DNA from: Pampus argenteus
Lineage: Eukaryota; Chordata; Actinopteri; Scombriformes; Stromateidae
NCBI GenBank assembly: GCA_036937835.1
Contig: CM072880.1
Location: 17,070,001-17,134,000 of the forward strand
DNA: 64,000 nucleotides
Reading direction: 5' to 3'
The notes beneath the pieces were generated by a model that did no database searches, was not told where the DNA came from, and saw only the letters and a list, made by a program, of their open reading frames with translations. This document shows positions 21,315 to 34,964 of this stretch, one piece after another; the first letter of the stretch is position 1, and each line of letters starts with the position of its first letter. A program made the position numbers and the translations under genes.

Positions 21315-22635
21315 AATATTGACAGACTGACACCTTTGGTCTTTTTTATGGGATATGTTGACAGTTACAAAACTTCAGAATATTGCAAGTTTATCATTTA
21401 AAATACCCTTAATCTTGACTAATTGTCCATCTTCTACTTAGCCCATTTATTGGATTTTTAGAGGATCATTTTCACCTTTTTGTGAGAATTAGTGGTCCTC
21501 ACTAATATATAGTAACACAATCACACACAAGCACACAGACTGGAGCAGGGGAAAAATATCTAGATAACCAAAGCAAAATGTCACAAAGCAACTTTTAATG
21601 AGTATAAAACGCAGTGAGAGGGGTGTATTTTTTTCATGGCAGTTGGCGGGACTGTACTCCAGCTCTCCAAACTCAAGTGTTCTCCTTAATTGCAGGTCAC
21701 CATAAGCCATGCCTTAAGCCTTAATTAATTCTGCACTGAAGAGAATCCTGCAACACCCACCCATCTGTTTTTCTTTAACCTGTAAGAGAGAGAAAGATAT
21801 AAAGAAATAAAAGAGGAAGTGATAAAGAAATGTTGCTTCTGCTCAGTTAGGATGGCCCTTTACCTTGTGCCGCATGACCCACACCACTCATCACATTACA
21901 GCATCATGGCCAGCAAACATGGAGGTGGAGGGCAAACAGAGCTTTAATGATGATCTGAGTTGTTTGTGATACAGTGCTGCATTTCATTTCAGCACAAAAT
22001 GTTTGTGTTGTGTTGTTTGTTGACCATTCGGATTAACAGTGTTCTCAGCAGTTACTGTGGATTAAGAGTTTATGTTCAAACGCAACATTCAGTGCCAGTG
22101 CAGGGCAGTCCCAACCTGGGGATCAGGACTTCTACAAGGGCTCTAAGATAAATCTGAGTGGTTGTAAGATGATTAACAGGAGGAGACAGCAGAAACAACA
22201 TACAGTAATTGTGCCATACAAAATTAAAAAAGAAATGTTTTTGTGGGTTTATATTTTATATTTTTCTCTGGTCAACTTCTGTTCTGTTGGGAACACTGAG
22301 GTCACTGAGGTATTTCTAGATCTCCATATTTCATTCTGGAAATTTGGGTGGTTTAGCAATGTGAGGACAGTTTGTATTCAACAATTTAAAATGTATACTT
22401 CAATAATGATTTTGTTCATAGTCTGACAGTACTTTCAGTTAAATATTGTATATTTAGCCTTTTAAATATGGACATGAGTTGTGTCAAACGTACAGTATTA
22501 CATGTTAATCACATGTGGAGCACCATTTCACATTTGACATATTTACATTTTTGATCATGTGCGTTCTAGATGTCTGCTGTATGACTCCAATTAACAATGT
22601 TTAGATTTGTATGGATGATTGAGTGCTTTGAAGGT
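21315..22635. other. Anonymous intergenic DNA
   Basis: No gene or repeat family recognised. Short frames here (for example 22169-22426) lack recognisable motifs. Confidence 0.5.
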
Positions 22636-22639
22636 AAAG

Positions 22640-22905
22640 TTCCACCATGGGTCAGGGTCACAATGATTCTGGATACGAAGCACTCTCCAGGGAGCTCCTG
22701 CCACTGACCTGGCTCCATGCAAAGGCCACAGTGTGTCTCACCAAGGTGAGGTGACTCTTTACAATTCTGGCCCTCATCTCGGACAGATTTGCTATGTGAG
22801 TCTGTACAGGGGAGCTATTGCCTCGGTCAGCATAGCTCACAGGATCACAGTGATATGTAAATCCCTCCAACATGATAAGGTGCCAGTTCTTTAAAGTCTT
22901 TAGTT
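22640..22905 (-). mobile_element. RTE-like LINE 5' fragment, inverted
   Basis: On the minus strand the text reads like the 5' start of teleost RTE/Rex3-type LINEs: 'accttatcatgttggaggga', then 'gatcctgtgagctatgctga'. It is diverged and has no open endonuclease. It lies directly next to an RTE 3' fragment in the opposite orientation. Confidence 0.55.
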
Positions 22906-22914
22906 TTGTGTGGT

Positions 22915-23130
22915 GACCAAATTAGACTGTGGATATAATGTAGGTGCCCAAAGGGGACAGAGTTAGCAGTTCAGGGGCAGACCAGGACATGCTGGAGGAC
23001 CTAAGAACACCTCAGAATCTCCAGGGAGGAATTGTTGTTGGCAAGGAAGACATCTGGGCTACTTATCATGTTGCCACTATAAGTCAGAACTATAGTTAAA
23101 TGATGGGAAATGGATGGACACAAGGTATAC
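22915..23130 (+). mobile_element. RTE-like LINE 3' fragment
   Basis: Resembles the end of RTE LINE ORF2 and its 3' tail: 'cagttcaggggcagaccagg', 'aaggaagacatctgggctac', ending near 'gggaaatggatgga', the usual tail type. Diverged by scattered substitutions. Probably one insertion with the inverted fragment to its left. Confidence 0.55.
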
Positions 23131-23901
<771 letters not shown>

Positions 23902-24715
23902 TTTATTAATCCCAAAAACTGGGAAATTAAAGTGTAACAGCAGCATAACACAAATACAACAACAATGAAATCAAAAGAACAACCAACAATTAAGATAATA
24001 ATTAATAATTAAATAAGAAAAGATAATTAAATAAGAATAAGAAATTAAGATAATAATTACATAAGAATAAGTAAAATAAAATATAATATAATAATATATA
24101 TAATAATATAATATATGACCGGATTTTAGCTATTATTATACATGCTGATGGCCTGTGGCAGGAAAGATTTCCTGTATCTGTCCCTACGACAGCGGAGCTG
24201 GAGCAGTCTGTGGGAGAAAGTACTCCGCTGTCTTTCCACTGTGTGATGGAGAGGGTGCTGATCATTGTCCATGATGGTAAACAGTTTATTCAGCGTCCTC
24301 CTCTCCACCACAGTACCAAACGTCTCCAGCCGGACACCAAGTATAGAGCCAGCCTTCTTGATGATTTTATCAAGTCTGTTGGTGTCGCTGGCTCTGATGC
24401 TGCTACCCCAACACACAGCAGCAAAGAAGATGACACTGGCAACAACAGACTGGTAGAAGATCTCCAACATCTTGCTGCACACGTTGAAGGATCTCAGCTT
24501 CCTCAGGAAATAGAGTCTCATCCCCTTCTTGTACACAGCTTCTGTGTTAGATTTCCAGTCCAGTCTGTTGTCAATCACCACTCCCAGGTATTTATAGTCC
24601 TCCACCTCCTCTAATACGACTACTGACAACCTAATGTGGTGGTTTCTGGAAAACGTCAGAGAGGTTAGGGATAGCAATACAAAAATGTTTTCAGATGAGG
24701 CACAACTCAACAAAT
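23902..24715 (-). pseudogene. Rex1/Babar-like LINE, RT C-terminus and 3' UTR
   Basis: A minus-strand frame (24126-24713) encodes the C-terminal part of a Rex1/Babar RT: YKYLGVVIDNRLDW, FLRKLRSFNVCSKMLEIFYQ, SVVASVIFFAAVCWG. The 3' UTR is A/T-rich with AATAAG-like repeats and ends at the tail sequence conserved in Rex1 elements. The catalytic YADD region is upstream of the truncation point. The copy is 5'-truncated, as usual for Rex1. Confidence 0.85.
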
Positions 24716-26184
24716 GTTCATATTAAAAACATAGAAGCAGAAAGTAAAGAGGGAAATGCTGAGATGAAATGTTTGTTACCAATTATGCCAAATACACCAC
24801 AGAGCTGAAGAAAGTAGATTACAATGTCTTACCTGCCTACTGAAGTATGTAGTGAAAGTGGAGCTGATATGGAGTTATTATTATTAGAATTATATTTCAA
24901 AATATTCCCATGTAATCAATTTGAGCTTTGTAGATTACAGTTGTTGAAGAACTGTTTTTTTGCTTGACCTGTCATATTTAAGATTGGGAATGTGAAATGA
25001 AGCAGTTAAACACAAATTAATGAGAGTGATAACTGAAATCATGACAAGATAAAACTTTATTGATGTTCACATGTTACGGTAGGACAACATAAAGCCTAAG
25101 AAGTACAGAAAAATACCCAAGAATATGAAATTACATAAATTAAATAAGAAATTAAAGGGAGATAGAGAATTACATTCAAACAAAAGCTTCATACATTATT
25201 ACAAAACATTAAACTATATGAATAAATTGTGGAAATAATCTGTGCAAAAATAATCCAGCAGTGCACTTATAGAAATAGGCAGCCATAATGTATTATATAT
25301 ATATATATATATATGTATATACATATATGCGCAAAGTAAAAGCAATAGACCCCACTGTCCTCCTCCTCAGCCACATTTTTAGATCCTATTGGGGGAATCC
25401 GAGGGCCAGATATAATCTCTTCAGTGTGTTCAGGGTCTGCTGCAGGGGCCCCTCCCAGCTGAACATTCTTGGTCAGTTTTTGTTGCCTGAGGACAACAAA
25501 TCAAGGACTCTGATTTCACATCCAGCTTTGCAAATGACGGTCCCACAAGGCGGCAGCAGCCTCATGGTATTCCTTCAGGCTGAGGCCCCCTAATCCAGTT
25601 GCAAGAGTTTCCTCTCTGAATATGCAGCTCCATAAGGGTTCTGGCCTGGGACCAATTTCGCCTTGGGTGATGCTGCCAGGAGCTATTGTCCCCAAAAGCA
25701 TAGTTCTCTCACAGCTGTTAGGACAAATACTGGACTGTGTAAAATGTGCAGTAGTCACCTTATCCAGAGCTCTGGAGGGTGGGGACAAGGTGGGAAGGGA
25801 GTGATGAGTGTGTGTGTGTGTGTGTGTGTGTGTGGCGGTGGGAGGGCGGCATATGTGTGTGTGTGTGTTCTACATCTTCATACTGTGAAAACAGGTCTGC
25901 TGATTCTAACAGGGTGTAGAGGCATCTCTTTGTTTATAAGGATGCTACCCTACATAGCACATGAACATATGCCAGCTCTCATGGCAGCTCACACCTCCCA
26001 ATCAAACGTGAGACTGTGTGACTGTCCTCACAGGTTTCACTTGAGCTGCATCTTCCAAATCATTTACAGAACAGCAGTATCTTTCAAGTGTTTGTCATAT
26101 ACTGTGCTGTAGTCTTTCACCCTGTAAGTTGCAATGCAATACTGCATATGTTTGGCATCAAAATTGATCATCTAATATTCTTTC
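24716..26184. other. Anonymous DNA with TA and TG repeats
   Basis: Holds a (TA)n at about 25291-25330 and two (TG)n runs at about 25809-25835 and 25854-25869. The GC-richer block 25340-25800 may be an old repeat, but I cannot name it; its short frames are not supported as genes. Confidence 0.55.
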
Positions 26185-26710
26185 CATAGAATCCTATTCT
26201 ATCTGACATTTTTTTAATAACCTTTGAGTTCATACTACTGGACTATAAGCCTTTTTGCATAAACTCCTACAGCAGATGTTTATCTGACAGTGCTGTAGCC
26301 AAATTCAAGGAAACGATTCCTACAGTATTAAATTCAGTGCCATGTCTCAATGCTACAGATTACTTGTCTGCTTCCTTTAGCCCCTCACAAATAGATCAGC
26401 TTATTAATAATACTACAGACTCACTACGGACTCTCAACTCTATTGCACCTCTGAAAAATGAAACAGAGGAGGTTAGCACCATGGTATAGCCAACACACTT
26501 AGCTTAGCCTGGCAAGATAATCTTACAACCTACAGGAAGGCTCTGCGTAATGCCAGAACAGCCTATTATTCTTTATTAATAGAGGGAAATAAGAACAACC
26601 CCAGGTTTCTCTTCAGCACTGTAGCCAGGCTAACAGAGAACCACAGCTCTATTAACCCATCTATTCCTTTAGGTCTAGTAATGAATTCATGAGCTTCTGT
26701 AATGATAAAA
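26185..26710 (+). pseudogene. L2-like LINE, endonuclease-RT linker
   Basis: Plus-strand translation in broken frames gives the linker of an L2 ORF2: VAKFKETIPTVLNSVPCLNA, TYRKALRNARTAYYSLLIEG, NPRFLFSTVARLTENHS. It breaks off near 26710 in an (AAT)n tract, where an opposite-strand L2 is inserted, and RT sequence of the same orientation resumes near 30125. Confidence 0.75.
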
Positions 26711-26744
26711 AAAAAATAATAATAATAATAATAATAATAATAAT

Positions 26745-27317
26745 TAGTGTTGCTCCGATCGATCGGCTGCTGATCATGATCGGCCGATATTGTCTAAAAA
26801 TAGCCTGATCGGCGATCGGAAAAACATGCCGATCGCGTGACGTACATTATTAGCGACGTGCAAAATGCAGAGATGCTCATAATGATCAAAAGAAACTTGC
26901 CATATGTTATTGGGCAGTGAAAGATTTTGTCCTTTGTGATAGTAGGCCTTGCACGTTTTGGTTTTGTGGCCAATTGTTTATTTTATCTTTAACCAAGCCA
27001 GTTTTCAAGTAGCCCAAGTTTTTCTAATGTGAGTTAGTAGCCGTCTGCTTGGCTTTTCTAATGGTCTTTTATTCACATTTTGAATGGAAAGATTCCTATT
27101 TTTATTTTGAAACATGGATATTGTTGATATCGGTGACATGGATATTGTTCTCAAAGCTACAGTAAAATAAAGGCATTCTGTACATTTGAAGATTTTAACT
27201 GTTTTTTATAGTTAATTATTTAAAATTTTAAATTCATACTTTGATCGGCAGTGATCGGCAATCGGCAGATCAAGTTTTTTGGTGATCGCCCAAAAAATGG
27301 TGATCGGAGCATCACTA
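26745..27317. mobile_element. hAT-type MITE, GATCGG-rich
   Basis: Ends TAGTGTTGCTCCGATC and GATCGGAGCATCACTA are inverted with one mismatch. Flanks are ATAATAAT and ATAATGAT, a near-perfect 8-bp duplication as in hAT elements. The 573-bp interior is noncoding. It sits in the (AAT)n tail of the minus-strand L2. Confidence 0.8.
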
Positions 27318-27439
27318 ATAATGATAATTTAAAAAGTGCTTTTCTAGATACTCAAAGACACTTTACTTAAAAAAGAATGTCAAATCAGTAAAAAAACACA
27401 TAAAAAGAAAACACAATAGACTGGGCTAAACATTAAAAG

Positions 27440-28077
27440 TAGTGGTGGGATATTTTTTTAAATCTAGATTAATCTCACTGAAATCTTGAAATTAATCTAG
27501 ATTAAAATGGCTCGTTCAGAATGCGAAATACCTAAGTACTGACCAAAAGTAAGTCTTTGAGAACGGGTTTCTTAAGCCAGGGGATGCATTAGAACAGGAG
27601 CCAAAATGCATCAATTTGCAAAATGCATCACTGACTGCTTATAGCAAAGGGATGCTTTGCGTTCAGGTGGTATTTGAGACTGGAAGAACTCCTACAGAAA
27701 ACCAATTCTGCATTGCATAAGGTTCACACAACCTTAGTCTTGTCGATGCCACCATCAGGAAGCTTCTTAAAAGTGAATTTTCCCTGAAGCAAGCCTTGCA
27801 GCTTCGTGGCTGCATCCATGATAGACTATCACGTTTGGTGTGGTAGTTTGGGTAATTCACAGGCGCGTAGAGGTTCAAAAACTAGTTATCGTCCCCTACA
27901 GTGCAAATATGTATACATCCGCGCTAAAATATCACGTTGAAAGTCATCAGTTTGCTTATTATAGGACCCAGCTCCAAACCCAATTTTGATAATAGATTAA
28001 TGGCGGTATTTTTTATATTACTCGATAAGAGTCTCACATTATCGCAGCACGTTAATGCCGTTAATGGCCCACCACTA
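27440..28077. mobile_element. hAT-type MITE with perfect 8-bp TSD
   Basis: Ends TAGTGGTGGG and CCCACCACTA are perfect inverted repeats. The flanking 8 bp ATTAAAAG (27432-27439 and 28078-28085) are identical. The 638-bp interior has no transposase frame. Confidence 0.9.
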
Positions 28078-28144
28078 ATTAAAAGCTATTTTAAAAAGGT
28101 ATGTTTTTAACAGAGATTTGAAAGTGGGCAAGTCAGTGCAGTTG

Positions 28145-29548
28145 TCAGAGAGGGGGCAGCTGCGGAGAAGGCTCTGTCGCCCCAGGTTTGGTGCATGGTC
28201 TTGAGTGGTGGGGTAAGGAGGTTGGCTTCGGAGGAACGGAGGCTGCGGGATGGATTGTGATGATGGAGCAGGTCAGTGACGTAGGAAGGGGCCTGGTTAT
28301 GGAGGGCTTTGTGCGTGAGGAGGAGGATTTTGAATTGAATCCATGGAACTGGGAGACCGTGGAGTTTCTAGAGGACAGGAGTGATGTGATCACGGGTGTG
28401 GGTGAGCAGGCGTGCAGCACAGTTTGGGATGTACTGTAGCTTATTTAAAGTTTTGGATGGTGTGCCGTAGAGGATGCTGTTGCAGTAGTCAATTCTGGAA
28501 GTGATGAAGACGTGAATGAGAGTTTCAGCAGTGGAGAAGGAGAGTGATGGGCGAAGTCGGGCGATGTTCTTAAGATGAAAGAAGGCAGTTCTGGTGATTT
28601 GTTTTATGTGACTTTCAAAGGTGAGGTTATTGTCAAAGATGACTCCGAGGTTACGACTGTGGGAGGCTGGAGACAGGGTGGTGTTGTCAATGTTAAGGCG
28701 GAAACTGTCTGCGGTTTTGGTGAGGGATTTGGGGCCAATAATGATGAGGTTTGATTTATTACAGTTTAGTTTGAGGAAGTTGGTCTGCCTCCAGAATTTG
28801 ATGTTGGCGAGGCATTTGAGTGGAGTGGTGATAGAGTTGGTGGAGATATAAAGCTGGATGTCATCGGCATAGCAGTGGAAATGGAGACCATGGTGGCGAT
28901 GATGTTGCCAAGGGAGAGCAGGTAAAGTATGAAGAGGAGAGGACCAAGCACATAACCCTGGGGGACGCCCTGAGACAGGGGAACAGTGGAGGAGGTGCAG
29001 TTGTTGATGTGGATGAATTGTTGTCGGTCTGTGAGGTATGATGTAAGCCAGGAGAGTACAGTGCCAGTGACGCCAAGGGAGGACTCAAGGTAGAAGAGGA
29101 GAATGGTGTGGTTTATGGTGTTGAATGCTGCAGTGAGGTCTAGGAGGATGAGGATGGTGAGGTGGCCAGAGTCTGCAGAGAGGAGGATGTCGTTGGTGAC
29201 TTTGAGGAGGGCTGTTTCAGTGCTGTGTTGGGAACGGAAACCGGATTGAAATGGTTCGAAAAGGTCGTTTGAGCATAGGTGGGCTTTGAGTTGTGTTGCG
29301 ACAACACGCTCCAGTATTTTGGACAGAAAGGGGAGATCAGAGATGGGCCGAAAGTTCAATATGATGTCATGGTTGAGTCCAGGCTTTTTGAGGATGGGGG
29401 CGACAGCAACCAGTTTGAGTGAACGGTGGACTAAGCCAGACTTGAGGGATGAATTGATGATTTCTGTGATGAGTGTAGAGATGGCTGGTAAAGAGTCCTT
29501 AATGAAATGAGATGGGATGGGATCCAGGACACATGTAGAGGTTTCCAT
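28145..29548 (-). pseudogene. L2-like LINE reverse transcriptase
   Basis: The frame 28766-29548 encodes RT: LDPIPSHFIKDSLP, NFRPISDLPFLSKILERVVA, TAAFNTINHTILL (motif A) and GVPQGYVLGPLLFILYL. A frameshift near 28890 puts the catalytic CYADDIQLYIS into another frame. The C-terminal part follows in fragments to about 28145. The enzyme is dead as read, though its motifs are well preserved. Confidence 0.85.
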
Positions 29549-30115
29549 GCCTGTTAGGATTTTGGGCAGCTCCCTGGTGACACAGAAGAGAACTGAGACA
29601 GAGGCTGAGAGGTGAGGAGGAGTGGAGCAGGTGAGGGAGTGTAGGCCATTGAGGCAGGAGAGGAGGACAGGTTGGTATAAATGGTGTCAATTTTTGTTTG
29701 GAAGAATGAGAGAAAGGAGTTGCATTTGTCAGTGGTAAATGAGTTGGAGGTGTGACTAGGCTTGAGGAGTTTGTTTATTGTAGAAAACCGACTTGGGTTG
29801 GTGGAGCCAGAATGTATGAGGTGAGAGTAGTAGGTGGCCCAGGCAGTACTGAGAGCATCCTTGTACTGCTGAAGGTAGTCTTATAGGCTTGTAGATGGCC
29901 AGTAAGCCAGTTTTCTTGTGTAGTCTTTCAAGCTGTTGTTTACTTGATTTCATTTTGTGCAGTTCAGGAGTGTACCAGGGGGCAGAGTGGGTAAAAGAGA
30001 CAGGTTTTGTTTTGATGGGGGCTAGCTGATTAAGACAGGAGGAGAGTGTTGCGTTATAGAATTTAGTAAGGTCAGAGGGATTGTCAGTTAACGGAAGGGG
30101 GGACAGATATTTTAT

Positions 30116-31160
30116 TTGTAAGAGAGGCAGAAGGGGCTGACCATCAGATTATTTTATACAGACTAGAATCCTCCATGCAAACCAAATTTTCTCATGGAGT
30201 CCTACAAGTTTCTGTATTAGGACCACTTCAATTCAGTTTATATATGCTTCCTCTAGGGAACATTATTAGGAATCACTCAAATAACTTTCACTGCTATGCC
30301 AACAACCCAATTATATTTATCGATCAAGCCTGATGAAACCAATCACTTAACTAAACTCCAGGCATGCATTAAGGATATAAAAAATTAGATGACCCACAAT
30401 TGCTGATGCTAAATTCAGATAAAACTAAAGTTCTTGTAATTGGACCCAAACACCTCAGAAACTGTCTTTCCAGAGATTTAGTTGCTTTAGACAGGATCGC
30501 CCTGGCCTCCAGCTCCACCGTAAAGAATATTGGAGTTGTTATTGATCAGGATTTATCCTTTAATAACCATATAAAACAAATTTCGAGGACTGCATTCTTC
30601 CACCCACATAACATTGCCAAAATCAGACACATCATATTTAAGGCGGATGCAGAAAAACTTGCATGCATTTGTTACCAAGCTGCTCCAATAAGTCTCTTAG
30701 GAGTTTGCAGCTGATTCGGAATGCTGCTGCACGTGTTCTGACCGAAATCAAGATCAGAGATCACATCTCACCCATTTTGGCTTCCTTGCACTGGCTACCT
30801 GTTAAATCCTATATACAAAGCTCTTCATGGCCAGGCACCAAGAACTCATAGTACCCCACTAGAACACTGCACTCTCAGGATGCTTGGTTCCTTGTGGTTC
30901 CTATAGTTTCTAAAAATAGATTAAGAGCCAGAGCTTTCAGCTCTAAACTTCTTCCCTAGAGTTTTTGTGCTCTCTTGTCCAGCGGATTCTCGTGGACTTC
31001 GCCCTGTTAAAAGGTTTTTTGGTGGGCAAGTTCTTCCTCACTCCAACCAAGGGTCAAGGGACAAAAGGTGTCACTCCCTATATAGATTGTAAAGCCCTCC
31101 GAGACAAATGTATTTTGTGATTTAAGGTTATACAAATAAAATTTGATTTGATTCGATAGT
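30116..31160 (+). pseudogene. L2-like LINE, RT end and 3' UTR
   Basis: RT resumes on the plus strand with VLGPLQFSLYMLPLGNII; the catalytic YADD is changed to YANN (near 30295). The C-terminal half is 30400-30850 (SDKTKVLVIGPKH, GVVIDQDLSFNNHIKQIS, RDHISPILASLHWLPVK). The 3' UTR contains 'gttaaaaggttttttggtgg' and ends near 31155 in ATTTG units. It is probably the same insertion as 26185-26710, with RT motifs before motif A missing at the junction. Confidence 0.8.
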
Positions 31161-32094
31161 TATGCTATACCCAATACTTTTGATTTGCAAAACATTTTCT
31201 CTTTTTGTGGTAGTTGATGTTGTCTTGTGTGATCCCAATCAGCAGGTACATTCTCTCTATAAATACTGAAATTAGTTTGTTTGCATCAAATATTAAATGC
31301 ATATGTATTTGCCAAATGGAATTCATTTTGAATGAGGAAAGGATTCCCTTCATTGAGAACATGAATGCCTGGATGTTCTTCTCTGAACCCAGAAGACCAA
31401 ATTCCAATATACTAAATTAATTAACTTTATCTCATTTGTTGCCTCACCTGACAAAGATCCATTTTCTGCTAAGTCTCCAGGTGTAGGTCATGGGCACCTC
31501 CATAGTGAAGTATCTAGGAAACACTGATCACATGCTGAACCACCTCAACTAAATCCTTTCAACAAAAAGGAGCAGTAGCTGTACTCTAAACTTCATCTGG
31601 ATGCCTGAGCTGGATGCCCCCTTTTTAACTGAGCCCAGACAGCCTGCAAAGATGATGAGGGATGCTGGAAAGTAGATTGACTGATGACCACATGGTGATA
31701 CATTCTCACTAATAAAAAAGAATCAACATGTACACAGTGAGAGGTTTTTGATGTACACATATTCAGAGCATCAAAAAAAATGATTAAAGTGGACAAAGCT
31801 TATTCACATTAAGGCCTACAGATGAGTGGCGATAAAGCGTGTTTAAGCAAGACTTACAATTACCAAAATGTCGTGTACCAAGTAGAGGAGTAGAGAAGCG
31901 TCAGCAAACTAGCTCAGTAATGTCAGTTACACAGTAATATATAAATGTGTGTCTATGTTTGTTCGCCTCTGTTTGCTTGCTTTTTTTTTTTTTCAATGGC
32001 CCACAACTGTTATGTTTTTGTTTAGCTCTCAAACTGGTTTCCAGTACCAATTTTCAGTGAAAATGTTCTGACATTGGAGGTGTGTGTCTCACAT
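31161..32094. other. Anonymous intergenic DNA
   Basis: No gene or repeat family recognised; one poly(T) run near 31980-31995. Confidence 0.5.
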
Positions 32095-32445
32095 ATTAAA
32101 GGATAAGGCTGGCAATATTCTATTTTTTTCTTATAGTCAATAAACCCCATGTGCACAGTCATACCACACAGCCTGATATATCTTATTCCTCTGTGTCATT
32201 GATCTCTGTTGTCCAAAAACCATTAGAAACACATCAATTAGCCACACTATTACACTGAGTGACATGCTCCTTCATTAACATGAACACACACACTCTAACT
32301 AGTTCATTTTGACTCAGTCCCACACACTGTCCTGCTCCCAAAAGTACTCACTAGAAAACTAAAAGTGAATTAATCTGCCACTAAAAATAGTCCCCAACAA
32401 ATGTACTATTTCCTCCTGTTTGAGTAATGTTAAGAACGTCAGTGC
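32095..32445 (+). repeat. Interspersed repeat, longer copy
   Basis: Starts near 'attaaaggataaggctggca' and includes the segment shared with 17085-17210 ('gatatatcttattcctctgt'). It resembles an abundant noncoding repeat of spiny-rayed fish, but I cannot assign a class. Confidence 0.55.
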
Positions 32446-34964
32446 CTAGTTGTTTTCAGAGATTACTGAGCCTTTCTTTAAGATAAAATTTTAGATTTGT
32501 GAGCTGCTTTCGAAGATTTGAAGATCTTCAGTGGGAACCGATGGTCTCGGAGCCGGGAATTCTCTAGTCTGTCTGCAGCCAGTTTATTTCCCAGTTTCTC
32601 ACAATGACAGACCAGAGGGTCAAACCTGAAGCAGGTACAGTGCCTCTTCCCAGATCTAGTAATAACTAACATTTGTCTTTGTGGTTTAGACATTATGATC
32701 TTGTGAATTGTTTTCAGACTGTTTGCTGGCTCATCTGGTTGTGTCACTCTCTAATTTAAGAATGAAAAAAAAAAATACAAATACATTTACAAGAAAAAGA
32801 CTGGGTTGGCAAACATTTCCTTTTTAACCAAATCCAAAAATAAAAAACAAAGAATTCACTTTTGGTTTTCCCAGCACTTAATATTACAGTGTTATGTCAT
32901 TCTGACAGTCCATATAAACTGTGCGGACTGTTAAATCCATATCCTATTGGCTTGGTGGAACATTTTACAACACCCTTTTTCTCAAAACGCCATCTATGAA
33001 ACACAAGCAGAGGGTGGTTTATGAGGAATCATCATCTGTGCTCAGATCGTTTGGGGTTATGTGTCTTAATTGGATACATTGCGAAGAGAGAATGCTTTTC
33101 ATATTCCATTTTTCGTCTCCCTTTTTGTTATAAGCAGCCCAGAGCAGAGGAGTTGGAGAGGAGCTGTGAGATAAAAGAGGAATGGAGGGTGGGATGGAGA
33201 GGGCCGTCCGCTGAGGATCGGACTCCCCCATTCAATCTGTGCAATCTCCACGACAGCGAGAAATAGATTGCTTTTTAAATAGATTGCTTAGCTCCCTATC
33301 TTGGAGCCACTGATGTGGATACATTTCATAGCGGCCCTTGTTTAAATGAGTGCCAGTGTATTTGATAGCAGAGCCACTTACCCTGCTGTTATTAAGGCTG
33401 CAATACTGTTAGTATAGCCCTCATCCCCTATTTGGACTCCAAAAACAAATGGGAAGAAAGAGTGAGAGAAAGAGATGAATTACAGACACATTAGGGAATG
33501 TTGGGAGGGTATCCTCCTTTTGGCATGAATGGCTAAGAGAAATACAGTGTATAATTATTAATTGCGATATATTTTGTGTATAAGAGCCACCAAGTCCTTC
33601 TTTAGAGTCAATATTATGCTCAAAGATAAAAGAGGGGATGAGGGAGGGCAAAGAAAAAGAGAAACAGAAAGAAACGTCTATGTGCTTTTGTCTCAGGACA
33701 AGAGGAAATGCAGCGCATTTACAATTGATTAATACTGCAGACATGGCTTGTTGGCGGAAATCACATTATGCTGCTGGTTGGTGGGTGGGTTGGGCAGCAG
33801 GGAGGAGGAGGAGGAAAAGAGCCAGAACTGGTATCACGATTCAGTGTGAGGAAGAGATTAGCTCAGGAGACACTTTGAGCTTCCTCTCTCTCAGTGCTCC
33901 AGTCCTGCTGCTACTGTCTGTCCTGAACCTGCTCATCCCAGAGCATGACATTCGGGTGTCTTTACATCACAGGACAAAGGTTGTTTTTTGTTTTTTTCCA
34001 AGAGCCCATTACAAGCAATGCATGGTTTTGTAAAGCTGACGTTTACACATTGCTAATTTATTTTGACAATTATGTTTTAATGGGCGCTGACTGGATTAAA
34101 CGATACATTACGCTACCACATAGAGTTGATCAGTGGATAGTGGGTGTACTAAGTAGGGGAAGATTAGTTAAGACTACTACAAAACTTTGGATAAGGAAAG
34201 ATGGTGTTTTTGTTTATATATTAATAAAGTAAACATGTCCTATGTCTTGCTTCAGGCTGCTGTGGACTTTCTGAATATGTAAATATGACTTAACTTAACC
34301 AAGTGCTTTAGCTGCAATGATATCGTCAATGACCTCGTCTAATTCATTGACGGTGAATGTTTTGCATAAACATTAGATATGAACTTATTATTACTTATTA
34401 TATTATTAAAACAAATTTAATTTAAACCACATTGCATTACCATCAAAACATTATTAAATAAATCATAAATTAACATAATTAAAATTATTTTTTTTTAAGG
34501 TTTGTCTGTACCCGAAACCTGGTAGATCTTATTCTTCCAAAAAAATTTATCCAAAAAAATCTTGGTCACAAACAGTTGACAGTTTAGGTGTGCATATCAG
34601 ATTTGTTCACAAGAAGAAACATTTAGAATATCACCAGACCTTTTCTTTAAGATTTGAACAATTACTCACCACATCCTGTCCTGTAGCCCTGAAAAAGTGT
34701 GTTGAGGAAAAGAAGGCCAATAAAACAGCATCTGAAGGAGAAAAATTAATCTAAACAAGTAGTTTATGAAAAACTTCAATTAAAGATCAATTCACTGGGT
34801 TTAAAGAAGTTTAAATACAATATATCACTCATTCTATTCAAACCAAAATTTGACAATATAGTTTGATATTTATCTCACAATATAGAAAGCATTGTTCAAA
34901 TTTCATATAAAAAATGTGCAGACAAAATGTTTCTTCATATTTGTCAGTTGTATGTGTTACACCA
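32446..34964. other. Anonymous intergenic DNA
   Basis: No coding or RNA gene recognised. The open frames here lack known motifs. Confidence 0.5.

Larger units (their letters stand above)
27318..30115 (-). mobile_element. L2-like LINE, minus strand
   Basis: Its 3' tail lies on the left: (AAT)n from about 26709, then on the minus strand 'tttgagtatctagaaaagca', typical of L2 3' ends. The RT region spans about 28000-29550. The 5' part up to about 30115 is linker without endonuclease, so it is 5'-truncated. It is inserted in an L2 copy of the other orientation and carries a hAT MITE (27440-28077) in its 3' part. Confidence 0.75.

Noticed and set aside
28188..28439. 83-aa plus-strand frame
   Set aside because: Antisense of the L2 LINE on the minus strand.
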